Positions 24,990 to 32,432 of a DNA stretch of 47,050 nt are shown here, one piece after another. How positions within the stretch are numbered: position 1 is the first letter of the stretch; each line of letters starts with the position of its first letter. The position numbers and the translations under genes are program-made. Source of the DNA: Desulfovirgula sp. (GTDB lineage Bacteria; Bacillota; Desulfotomaculia; Desulfotomaculales; Desulfocucumaceae); the NCBI GenBank assembly GCA_020725625.1, contig DYET01000124.1, positions 1-47,050 on the forward strand. The letters run 5' to 3'. The notes under the pieces were generated by a model, which saw only the letters and a program-made list of their open reading frames with translations, was not told the origin of the DNA and ran no database searches.

Positions 24990-26076
24990 GGTTATTGCCG
25001 CCGAGGAGACCCGCTGGGCCACCTCCCTGTTCTCCAGGTACTGCGGGCGGGCCCTGGTGAGCCCGAACCCGGCCAGGAGGCCGGAGGAATATTTCATCTG
25101 GCTGGAGGGCGTTCTGCGGAAACACCCCTGCGACGTGCTGTTTCCCATGGATGACGGGTCCATGGAGGTGGCGGTGAGGTACCGGGGGCAGTTGGAGAGG
25201 CTCTGCCGTCTGCCCATACCCCGGGACGAAAGCTATTTCACGGCTGCGGACAAGGCCCGGGCCGTCATGGCCGCCAGGGAGGCCGGGCTGGACTGCCCCG
25301 AGACCATCGTTTTGAAAAGCCTGGATGAACTTGACAGGGCGGCCTCCAGCCTGGCCTTCCCGGTGGTCATCAAGCCCAGAAAAAGCTCCGGGTCCAGGGG
25401 CATCGTGGCGGTCCAAAGGAAGGAGGACCTGGCCGGACAGTACCTGAAGGTGCACAGGGAGTACCCCTTTCCATTGATCCAGGAATACATAAACCCTGGC
25501 GAGAAGTTTGACGTCTGCCTCCTCTTTGACTACTCGTCCCGGCTGAAGGCCTCCTTTGTCCAGCGGGAGGTCAGGTGCTTTCCGCCGGAGAGGGGCCCCA
25601 GCACTGTCCAGGAAAGCGTCTGGCGGCCCGACCTGGTGGAAATGGCGGCGCACCTGATGCGGAAGCTGAACTGGCAGGGGGTGGCCGAGGTGGAGTTTAT
25701 GGTGGACCCCAGGAACGGCAGGGCCGTGTTCATGGAGGTAAACCCGAGGTTCTGGGGTTCGCTGCACACGGCCATCCTGGCGGGGGTCGATTTTCCCTGG
25801 CTGCTGTACCGGCTGGCCGTGGACGGGGATGTGAAGGAGGTTTCCACGTACACTGCCGGGGTTAGATGCCGGTGGCTGCTGCCGGGGGACATTCTGCACT
25901 TTATTTATAACAAAAACAGGTTTTCCATGGACCCCCCGTTTTTCAGCACGAGAAATTCGGGACTGCACGATGACATAGTCTCCCTGGAGGACCCGCTTCC
26001 GGCCCTGGGGTTTTTTCTGGCCTGCCTCCGCTATGTATTCGACCCGGGCATGTGGAAGCTGATGTTTTTCCGGTAG
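24907..26076 (+). CDS. ATP-grasp enzyme (CarB-like carboligase fold)
   Basis: The 389-aa protein has an N-terminal Rossmann-like preATP domain (GRVLLTDAQQRKTLAAIRSLG), the ATP-binding strand FPVVIKPRKSSGSRGI (about 150-165), the hinge PLIQEYINPGEKFDV, and the catalytic metal-binding segment VEFMVDPRNG..VFMEVNPRFWGS (about 255-285). ATP-grasp enzymes join a carboxylate to an amine or thiol through an acyl-phosphate. In surface-polysaccharide loci they are thought to add amino-acid-like groups to sugars; that role is inference here. ATG 24907 has GGAAGG 5 nt upstream and lies inside the end of the preceding gene. Base composition jumps to GC-rich (43 of 60 at 25021-25080), matching the rest of the downstream block. 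Confidence 0.83.
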   Translation: MNGRVLLTDAQQRKTLAAIRSLGKKGVEVIAAEETRWATSLFSRYCGRALVSPNPARRPEEYFIWLEGVLRKHPCDVLFPMDDGSMEVAVRYRGQLERLCRLPIPRDESYFTAADKARAVMAAREAGLDCPETIVLKSLDELDRAASSLAFPVVIKPRKSSGSRGIVAVQRKEDLAGQYLKVHREYPFPLIQEYINPGEKFDVCLLFDYSSRLKASFVQREVRCFPPERGPSTVQESVWRPDLVEMAAHLMRKLNWQGVAEVEFMVDPRNGRAVFMEVNPRFWGSLHTAILAGVDFPWLLYRLAVDGDVKEVSTYTAGVRCRWLLPGDILHFIYNKNRFSMDPPFFSTRNSGLHDDIVSLEDPLPALGFFLACLRYVFDPGMWKLMFFR

Positions 26077-26090
26077 GATTTCACCTTGAG

Positions 26091-26951
26091 GTGGGGATTG
26101 GGCTGGTCAACGCACTGACTGTGGACCTGGAGGACTGGTACCAGACGCACGACCTTAATATAGACGCCGGCCGCTGGGACGGTTTTGAGGACAGGATTGA
26201 ACGCAGCACCGGCGCCCTCCTGGATCTGCTGTCCCGGCACAGTGTCCGGGCGACCTTCTTCGTGCTGGGCTGGGTGGCCGGGAAACACCCCGGCCTGATA
26301 AGGGAAATAGCCTCCGCCGGACACGAAATAGGGTCCCACGGAAATTATCACAGGTTGATATTCCGGCAGACAAGGGAAGAATTCCGGGATGACCTGCTGT
26401 CCTCAAGACGTCTTCTGGAGGATATAACCGGGAGGGAAATCAAAATGTACCGGGCCCCTTCCTGGTCCATCTCCCCCAACACCCTCTGGGCGCTGGAAAT
26501 CCTGGAAGAGGAGGGCTTTTCGTGCGATTCCAGCATCCAGCCCTTCAGGACCCCTCTCTCCGGGATAGCCGGGGCGCCGGTGGTTCCCTACCACCCGGTG
26601 GTGGGGGGAAGAAGGCTCAACCTGCTGGAATTTCCGCCTACCGTGTTGACGCTGGGGAGGTTCCGCCTGCCCTTCGCCGGTGGCTTTTACTTAAGGGCGC
26701 TGCCCCGGCGGGCCATTGTCATGGCCCTGGCCCGGGTCAACAGAAAACGCCCGGGTATGGTTTACGTCCACCCGTGGGAGATGGACGACGGCCAGCCCAG
26801 GCTGAAGGTTTCGACGGTAATAAAGCTGACCCACTATCTGAATCTGGGCAGAACCGGGGAGAAACTTGAACACCTGTTCCGGCGTTTTGAATTTGTTCCG
26901 CTGGGCCATTTTTTAGACCGGGGCGGCTATCCGGCCGTTCCTGTACTCTAG
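26091..26951 (+). CDS. Polysaccharide deacetylase, XrtA/DUF3473-associated type
   Basis: The protein (about 286 aa) starts GLVNALTVDLEDWYQ, matching the NALTVDxEDxF opening of the deacetylases common in exosortase-linked polysaccharide loci. It contains ATFFVLGWVA, the metal pair GHEIGSHGNYH (H-x3-H), the YRAPSWSI motif and a C-terminal MVYVHPWEMD. Zn-dependent NodB enzymes remove N-acetyl groups from hexosamine polymers. No signal peptide is apparent, so it may act in the cytosol on a lipid-linked unit, unlike the anchored deacetylase upstream. The start is uncertain: GTG 26091 is my choice; GTG 26052 would overlap the ATP-grasp gene, and an ATT 26097 sits best behind GAGGTGGGG. It is followed after 17 bp by the MurJ-type gene. 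Confidence 0.85.
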   Translation: MGIGLVNALTVDLEDWYQTHDLNIDAGRWDGFEDRIERSTGALLDLLSRHSVRATFFVLGWVAGKHPGLIREIASAGHEIGSHGNYHRLIFRQTREEFRDDLLSSRRLLEDITGREIKMYRAPSWSISPNTLWALEILEEEGFSCDSSIQPFRTPLSGIAGAPVVPYHPVVGGRRLNLLEFPPTVLTLGRFRLPFAGGFYLRALPRRAIVMALARVNRKRPGMVYVHPWEMDDGQPRLKVSTVIKLTHYLNLGRTGEKLEHLFRRFEFVPLGHFLDRGGYPAVPVL

Positions 26952-26968
26952 ATAACAGGGCGTAAAAG

Positions 26969-28582
26969 ATGGGGATAAAATTAAGCAGCTTCAAGGGTAT
27001 GAAGGATTTAATTCAAAACACCGTATCGACGGTGGCGGTGATCAACCTGATCCTGGCCGCCACCGCACTGTTCAAGGATATTTTCCTAGCCTTTTACCTG
27101 GGTACTTCAGTACAGGCGGACGCCCTTCTGCTGGCCTATTTTATCCCTGATACAGCAGGAAATAATTTGCTGGCCAGCGCTCTGGGCGTTGCCTGCGTTC
27201 CCGTTTTTTCCAGGCTTTACGTGACGGGAGAACAATTGCGCCTGAACAGGGCGGTAGCCGGCAGTATTATTTATTTTGGGGCCCTTTCCTTTATCCTGAT
27301 GATTATTTTTTACCTTGCCGGGAATACCGTGGTAAGTACGCTGGGGGCGGGGCTGGAAGAAGGTGTCCGGGGTTTGTGCGTGGAATTGTTGATCTTAATA
27401 TTGCCTTCCATGGCTGTTTTTCCCGTTATCAGCATCGGGATGGCAGTAATGCAGGTGCACAACAGGTTCAACATTCCCGCCCTGGCCCCGGTTCTTTTCA
27501 ACCTGGTTTTTTTAAGTGCAATACTTTACGTTCACCTGGTGTCCCTGCCCCTCGATAAAGGCGTTTACCTGCTGGCGGCCTCCGTTCTGGCCGGGGCCGT
27601 GTCCATGGCGGCGTTGACCTGGCTGGCCATTACAGTATACCGGATCGGGGTGCCGGCACGCCCGCGTCTTGCCTGGTTGATCAGGCCCGGGGACGATATA
27701 GTGAAGATTTTTAAAATTTTTTTTCCTTACCTGGCCATTTTGTTCACCTTCCAGGCTGTTCTGGCGGTGGAAAGGTACCTGGCGTCGGGGCTGGAGGTGG
27801 GCAGCATAGCGGGTTTGAATTACGCTTACAGGATGGCCCAGTTCCCGCTGTGGGTCTTTGTGGCGGCGGTCAGCGCCGTGGCCTTCCCCTCCATGTCCAA
27901 AGCCACCGGCCTTGGCCAGATGACCGACCTGAAGGGCACTGTGGGCAAATCCATCAGCCTGGTTTTCATTATCACCGTTCCGCTGGCCGTTTGTCTTTTC
28001 GTTTTGAGAGTGCCGGTAGTGTCCATCCTGCTGCAGCGGGGGTCCTTCGACTCGGGTTCGGTGCAGGTCACGGCCGGGATACTGGCCGGGTACGCGCTGT
28101 CCGTTGTTTTCCAGGGCCTGGTGGTTATTAGCCTGAGGGCCTTTCTGGCCGTCGGCCGTTACGAAGTTCCCCTGCTGGCCACCCTGTTCTCCGCCGGGTT
28201 GAACATAGTACTTGATTTTGTTCTTGTGGATGTGGCGGGATCGGCGGGCCTGGGTTACGGTGCGGCCGCAGGGGCCCTGGTGAACGCGGTGGTTTCTCTC
28301 TTCCTGCTGAACAGGGAACTGGGCCTGGAGATGGGGAAGCGCCTGGGAAGCACGGCCAGGATACTGGCGGCCAATTTGCCGGTTCTGCTGGTGGCGGGGG
28401 TTTTTCATGAAATCTGGTGCCTGGTGGAGGGTGCCGGGTTGATAATCAGGCTGGGATACGTCTTTGGAGTGGTGGCTATGGGGTTGCCTGTTTATCTGGT
28501 CAGCCTGCGTTTACTAAAAGTAACGGTAGGGGGTGCCGGTCATGGGCAGGGCCGACTGTCTGGTAATCATTCCCGCATATAA
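26969..28582 (+). CDS. MurJ/MviN-type lipid-linked oligosaccharide flippase
   Basis: The 537-aa protein has 13-14 hydrophobic spans and MurJ-like landmarks: LFKDIFLAFYLGTSVQADALL near the N-terminus, GNNLLASALGVACVPVFSRL, and AVLAVERYLASGLEVGSIAGL in the middle, then LQRGSFD and AFLAVGRYEVP. MurJ and its relatives flip polyprenyl-diphosphate sugars across the membrane. The location among glycosyltransferases suggests a dedicated flippase for the polysaccharide repeat rather than the housekeeping MurJ, which is usually elsewhere. ATG 26969 follows a weak AGGG. The 3' end overlaps the GT2 gene by 41 bp; the last residues (GGAGHGQGRLSGNHSRI) read through that gene's start. Confidence 0.87.
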   Translation: MGIKLSSFKGMKDLIQNTVSTVAVINLILAATALFKDIFLAFYLGTSVQADALLLAYFIPDTAGNNLLASALGVACVPVFSRLYVTGEQLRLNRAVAGSIIYFGALSFILMIIFYLAGNTVVSTLGAGLEEGVRGLCVELLILILPSMAVFPVISIGMAVMQVHNRFNIPALAPVLFNLVFLSAILYVHLVSLPLDKGVYLLAASVLAGAVSMAALTWLAITVYRIGVPARPRLAWLIRPGDDIVKIFKIFFPYLAILFTFQAVLAVERYLASGLEVGSIAGLNYAYRMAQFPLWVFVAAVSAVAFPSMSKATGLGQMTDLKGTVGKSISLVFIITVPLAVCLFVLRVPVVSILLQRGSFDSGSVQVTAGILAGYALSVVFQGLVVISLRAFLAVGRYEVPLLATLFSAGLNIVLDFVLVDVAGSAGLGYGAAAGALVNAVVSLFLLNRELGLEMGKRLGSTARILAANLPVLLVAGVFHEIWCLVEGAGLIIRLGYVFGVVAMGLPVYLVSLRLLKVTVGGAGHGQGRLSGNHSRI

Positions 28583-29285
28583 CGAGGAGCAAAACATCGG
28601 CAGGGTGCTTAAGGAGATCCGCAGCCTGAACATCGATTTAGATATACTGGTGGTGAATGACGGCTCCAGGGACCGGACCGAGGCCGTGGTCAGGGAGACC
28701 GGGGAGAAGGTAATCACTCTTCCATACAATCTCGGGTACGGGGGTGCCCTTCAGACCGGGTTTAAATATGCCGCGGCCCTGGGGTATAATTGCATTATTC
28801 AGTTTGACGCCGACGGCCAGCACGATCCCGAAAACATTCCGGACATCCTTGAACGGCTGAGGACGGGAGCCTATGACATTGTAATCGGGTCCAGGTTTTT
28901 GGGTAATGCGTCATTTAACATGGGCTTGCTGAAAAAAGTGGCCATATCGGTATTCAGGTTTTTGATCAAGCTGTCCACCGGGGTCAGGATCAGCGACCCC
29001 ACGTCGGGCCTGCAGGGCCTTACCAACCGGGTGTTCACCTTTTACGCCGGCTTCGGCAACTATCCCGAAGATTTCCCCGATGCCGACACCTTAATCTACA
29101 TGATTCTGTCCAACTACCGGGTGACCGAGATCCCGGCCAACATGAGGGAGAGGTATTCCGGCAGGAGTATGCACACCGGCGTCAAAACCGTTTTTTACTT
29201 CGTTAAGATGCTGGTCAGTATACTGGTTGTACTGCTCAGGGAAAAAACCAGGGTGGGGGGCGCCAAACAATGCACGGACCGATAA
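28542..29285 (+). CDS. Family 2 glycosyltransferase (DPM-like)
   Basis: The 247-aa protein shows the GT-A signatures CLVIIPAYNEEQNIGRVL, DILVVNDGSRDRT, FDADGQHDPENIP and ISDPTSGLQGL. It has no long C-terminal membrane anchor, unlike the GT2 at 21048. ATG 28542 has GGGGGTG six nt upstream and is preferred to GTG 28533. It overlaps the MurJ-type gene by 41 bp and the DUF2304 gene by 16 bp. GT2-DUF2304 is a frequent pairing, where the small membrane protein probably docks the transferase. It likely transfers a sugar to a polyprenyl-phosphate acceptor. Confidence 0.88.
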   Translation: MGRADCLVIIPAYNEEQNIGRVLKEIRSLNIDLDILVVNDGSRDRTEAVVRETGEKVITLPYNLGYGGALQTGFKYAAALGYNCIIQFDADGQHDPENIPDILERLRTGAYDIVIGSRFLGNASFNMGLLKKVAISVFRFLIKLSTGVRISDPTSGLQGLTNRVFTFYAGFGNYPEDFPDADTLIYMILSNYRVTEIPANMRERYSGRSMHTGVKTVFYFVKMLVSILVVLLREKTRVGGAKQCTDR

Positions 29286-29710
29286 AACTGATCATTTTAC
29301 TTATCGGAGTAATTTTCGTGATCACGGTTATCAACCTGCTGGTCAGACGGAGGATTAACGAGCGGAACTCCTTTCTCTGGCTGGCGGGATCCCTGGCCAT
29401 TCTGGTCCTGGCCGCCATTCCGGACGTCCTGGACATTGTGGCCCGGGCCGCCGGCGTGGATTATCCGCCCACCTTGCTGTTCCTTCTGTCCATCCTGGTC
29501 ATCCTTTATATACTTCTTTACCAGTCCATTCAGATTTCTATTTTACAGGAAAAATGCCGGGAGTTGGCCCAGCACCTGGCCATAGTCAATTTCAGCGAGA
29601 TGATGAGACGTGATCAAGAACCGGGACGGGTAAGTGAAGATGGAGAGGGGGTGAAGGGGGCGGGCCATGAAGGATACGCTGTTCGGTCAAATCGAAATGC
29701 TGCCCGGTAA
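29270..29710 (+). CDS. DUF2304 small membrane protein
   Basis: The 146-aa protein has three hydrophobic segments (about 5-24, 36-55, 66-86), the RRRINERNSFLWL motif between the first two, and a polar C-terminal helix (QISILQEKCRELAQHLAI) as in DUF2304 proteins next to GT2 enzymes. It probably helps anchor or regulate the transferase encoded just upstream. The last 15 residues run into the start of the HD-GYP gene (44-bp overlap) and look unconstrained. Confidence 0.8.
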   Translation: MHGPIKLIILLIGVIFVITVINLLVRRRINERNSFLWLAGSLAILVLAAIPDVLDIVARAAGVDYPPTLLFLLSILVILYILLYQSIQISILQEKCRELAQHLAIVNFSEMMRRDQEPGRVSEDGEGVKGAGHEGYAVRSNRNAAR

Positions 29711-31583
29711 ATTGCCGGGCCTGGTCAGTGGTGTAGTTTCACTGCTTGACCTGAAGTACGTCACCCCGGCCCTGCTTTTTCTTCTTGTTTTAATGATGTT
29801 TTTGCTGGTCCGGCAAAGGAAAAAAACGAGGATTGCTAAATTGCAGTCCGAAGCCATTGACGGGATCCTGGCCAGTTTCAGGCCCGGCAAGGGGCTGGAG
29901 AAGAACCTGTCTGATTTCCTGGGACTGGTCGTCCCGCTGGTGGAGGCCCAGGGCTATTATTTCTACCTGCTGGATAAAAAAAACGGCAGCTATGTGCTCA
30001 AGGCGGTGCGCTACAATGAGCCCGCCGGCGGAGACATAGCCCCCAGCTACAGCGGCCTGCTCCCGTACAAAAAGGAAAACTACTCCCCTCCCCTGGGCAT
30101 TCCGGCCGACCAGGCACCGCCCAGGCCCGCCGTTGTTAAGGACGGCTCGGTGCCCATGCTGGTGCTGCCGGTGGCGGGGGGATCCGGGCTGATCCGGGTG
30201 GGGCCGGTCCGCGGCGTGCCGAAAAGGTCCATGGTCCTGCTGGAGTACATCGGCCGGAAGATCCAGCCGGCCCTGGAGGCGGTGGTTGAGACCGAAAGGA
30301 TGAAGATGCAGGTTGAGTCGGTTTCGGCTTCCAGCCAGGCCATACGGTCCCTAACCAGGTCCGCCCTGGACCTGGACGGATCCCTGGCCACCATCATGGG
30401 GCTGTGCATCAAGATGATCGATGCGGCCGGCGGCTGCTTTTTGTTTGAAGACCGCGAACGGCTTGAGGTGGCCGTTACCCTGGGGCTGGAAAAGGAAACC
30501 GAGGACCTGTTCCGCCGGGACCGGGAGGCCCAGTTCCTTTTGCACGACCTGGCGGCAGACAAGGAGTTCCTGTTAATTAACCGGGAGATGAAGGAATATT
30601 TTCATATTCCCTCGTATTTTGCGGCTATGGGCATAGAAACGGTTCTTCTGGTCAAGGCCCAGGGGAGTGCGGTTAACGGGACGGCCCTCTTTTGGTACTA
30701 TAAGCTTGTGGATCCGGACAAACACCGCATCGCCGCCCTGCAGATGCTCACCAAGCGGCTGGGAGACGCCCTGGACAGGCAGCTTAAATTCAAGGACTTG
30801 GCCGATTCCTACCTTGACATGCTGAAAATGCTGGTGGACACTGTGGACAACATGGAGCCCTATACCATTTCCCACTCGGAGTTGATTTCAAGGTATTCCG
30901 GCATTATTGCAAGGGAAATGAGGCTGGGTGAAGGGGACGTCAGGGAAATCATGCTGGCGGGGTACCTGCACGACATAGGCATGCTGGGCCTGTCCGGCGA
31001 TATTCTGTTCAAGGCCGGGAAATACACCGACGTCGAGTATGAAACCATGAAGCTGCACGCCGAGGTGGGGGCCTCCATCATCGAGTCCACCGTTTCCAGG
31101 GGCAGCGTTGCATCATATATCAGGCATCACCACGAGCGGTGGGACGGGTATGGATACCCCGGCGGCCTAAAGGGAGAGGAAATACCCCTGGGGGCCAGGA
31201 TAATCTCGGTGGCCGATATGTTCAACGCCAAGCTCACCGGGCGCAGGTACCGGGAGCCGGCAACCTTTGAGAGGGCCATCACCGACCTGCGGGCGGCGTC
31301 GGGGTCACAGCTGGACCCCGCCATTGTGGAGGCGCTCATCGGCTGGTTCCGGAAAAAACAGGCCGACCCATCGAGGCGGGGCCGTTCCCTGGGCCCCTGC
31401 TGGGAGATGAGATGCTGCCCGCCCGGTATTTCAAGATACTGCCCCGCTTATAAAAGGACTGATGTCAACTGCTGGGAAGTGGAAGGCGTAAATTGCGCGG
31501 CCCACGGAAACAGGTGCCCGACCTGCGTGGTGCATACCGAGTTTGTATACAGGTCCGGAAAAGTCCTGGCCGGAACGCGGTAA
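29667..31583 (+). CDS. Membrane-anchored GAF-like/HD-GYP protein with C-terminal Cys cluster
   Basis: The 638-aa protein has one membrane span (about 30-50), two GAF-like sensor regions (about 60-190 and 215-370), and an HD-GYP domain (about 385-560). The HD domain shows His435-Asp436 in YLHDIGML, the later HAEVGASII His, and RHHHERWDGYGYPGG. HD-GYP enzymes hydrolyse c-di-GMP, a signal that drives exopolysaccharide synthesis. The Lys of the usual HDIGK is Met here. After the domain come at least nine Cys in CWEMRCCPPGISRYCPAY, NCWEVEGVNC and CPTC, resembling a two-CW metal or Fe-S motif. ATG 29667 overlaps DUF2304 by 44 bp, so translation is coupled to the glycosyltransferase genes. It is likely the local regulator of polymer production. 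Confidence 0.85.
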   Translation: MKDTLFGQIEMLPGKLPGLVSGVVSLLDLKYVTPALLFLLVLMMFLLVRQRKKTRIAKLQSEAIDGILASFRPGKGLEKNLSDFLGLVVPLVEAQGYYFYLLDKKNGSYVLKAVRYNEPAGGDIAPSYSGLLPYKKENYSPPLGIPADQAPPRPAVVKDGSVPMLVLPVAGGSGLIRVGPVRGVPKRSMVLLEYIGRKIQPALEAVVETERMKMQVESVSASSQAIRSLTRSALDLDGSLATIMGLCIKMIDAAGGCFLFEDRERLEVAVTLGLEKETEDLFRRDREAQFLLHDLAADKEFLLINREMKEYFHIPSYFAAMGIETVLLVKAQGSAVNGTALFWYYKLVDPDKHRIAALQMLTKRLGDALDRQLKFKDLADSYLDMLKMLVDTVDNMEPYTISHSELISRYSGIIAREMRLGEGDVREIMLAGYLHDIGMLGLSGDILFKAGKYTDVEYETMKLHAEVGASIIESTVSRGSVASYIRHHHERWDGYGYPGGLKGEEIPLGARIISVADMFNAKLTGRRYREPATFERAITDLRAASGSQLDPAIVEALIGWFRKKQADPSRRGRSLGPCWEMRCCPPGISRYCPAYKRTDVNCWEVEGVNCAAHGNRCPTCVVHTEFVYRSGKVLAGTR

Positions 31584-31609
31584 CCCTTTAAGCCGGGAGG
31601 TTCAGTAAA

Positions 31610-32425
31610 ATGGACAGGCTGGCCAGGTTTGCCGCGGCCAGGAATTTCGCCTTATACTACGGGGCCGGCAGGGACGGGGAGTTGGCCCGGTTTGACGTGG
31701 CTGTGGTGGAGCCGGCTGGGCAGAACGAAGCCTCCCTGCGCAGGATGCAGGATTCGGGCACCCTGGTGCTGGCCTACCTCAGCGTTGTAGAGATACCGCC
31801 CTGGGCGCCGGAAATAAAGCTGCTGAAATGCGACGACTTCTTGTGTTCCCGGGGGGAGCCCCTGATCAATGAGTGCGGCAACCGCCTGGCGGACCTGCGG
31901 TCAAGCCGGTGGACCGGGCTGCTTCTGTACAGGGCGGGAAGCCTGCTGGCCCGTTCCGGTTACGACGGGCTGTTCCTTGATACCATAGGGGATGTCGAGT
32001 CTGTCGGCTTTGCGGCTGAGACCAGGGATTCCCTTTTGCTGGCCGCGGCCGGCGCGGTCCGGAGGATTAGGACCGTGTTTCCCGGACACGTCCTGGTTCA
32101 AAACAACGGCCTGGAAAGGCTCTGCCTGATGACGGCCGAATATTTGAACGGCATCTGCTGGGAAAACCCCATGTTCGGGAATAAACCCTTCAGGCCCTGG
32201 ACTGAGGCCATGGTGGCCCGCCTGGAAAGTTTGAAGAATAAATACGGCCTCAAGGTGTTACTTTTACTGGAGGCAGGAAATAAGCCGGAACCGGGCACCG
32301 GCCCGGCGGCCGAGGAAATCGATTACAGTTTAGCCCAGGAAATTGCCGGCAAAAAAGGTTTTCTCCTGTACAGGTCCCCTCATGGATATGTCGGCGGGGT
32401 TAATCCACCTGAAGGGATGGAATGA
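31610..32425 (+). CDS. GH114-like (endo-alpha-1,4-polygalactosaminidase / TM1410 family) protein
   Basis: The 271-aa protein has a TIM-barrel pattern of the TM1410/GH114 family: FALYYGAGRD, FDVAVVEPAG, VLAYLSVVEI, LADLRSSRWTGLLLYRAG, GYDGLFLDTIGDVE, LVQNNGLERL, YLNGICWENP and GLKVLLLLEAGN. GH114 members, including the N-terminal domain of PelA, cleave galactosaminogalactan or Pel-type amino-sugar polymers. No signal peptide is visible from ATG 31610 (behind GGGAGG), so it appears cytosolic or is exported by another route. It closes the exopolysaccharide block, 26 bp after the HD-GYP gene. It supports a GalNAc/GlcN-rich polymer, by inference. Confidence 0.83.
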   Translation: MDRLARFAAARNFALYYGAGRDGELARFDVAVVEPAGQNEASLRRMQDSGTLVLAYLSVVEIPPWAPEIKLLKCDDFLCSRGEPLINECGNRLADLRSSRWTGLLLYRAGSLLARSGYDGLFLDTIGDVESVGFAAETRDSLLLAAAGAVRRIRTVFPGHVLVQNNGLERLCLMTAEYLNGICWENPMFGNKPFRPWTEAMVARLESLKNKYGLKVLLLLEAGNKPEPGTGPAAEEIDYSLAQEIAGKKGFLLYRSPHGYVGGVNPPEGME

Positions 32426-32432
32426 TTTATTA

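Noticed and set aside
24883-25968. 361-codon minus-strand frame opposite the ATP-grasp gene
   Set aside because: Shadow frame of a GC-rich gene, with Pro/Gly/Arg/His/Gln-rich composition and no motif.
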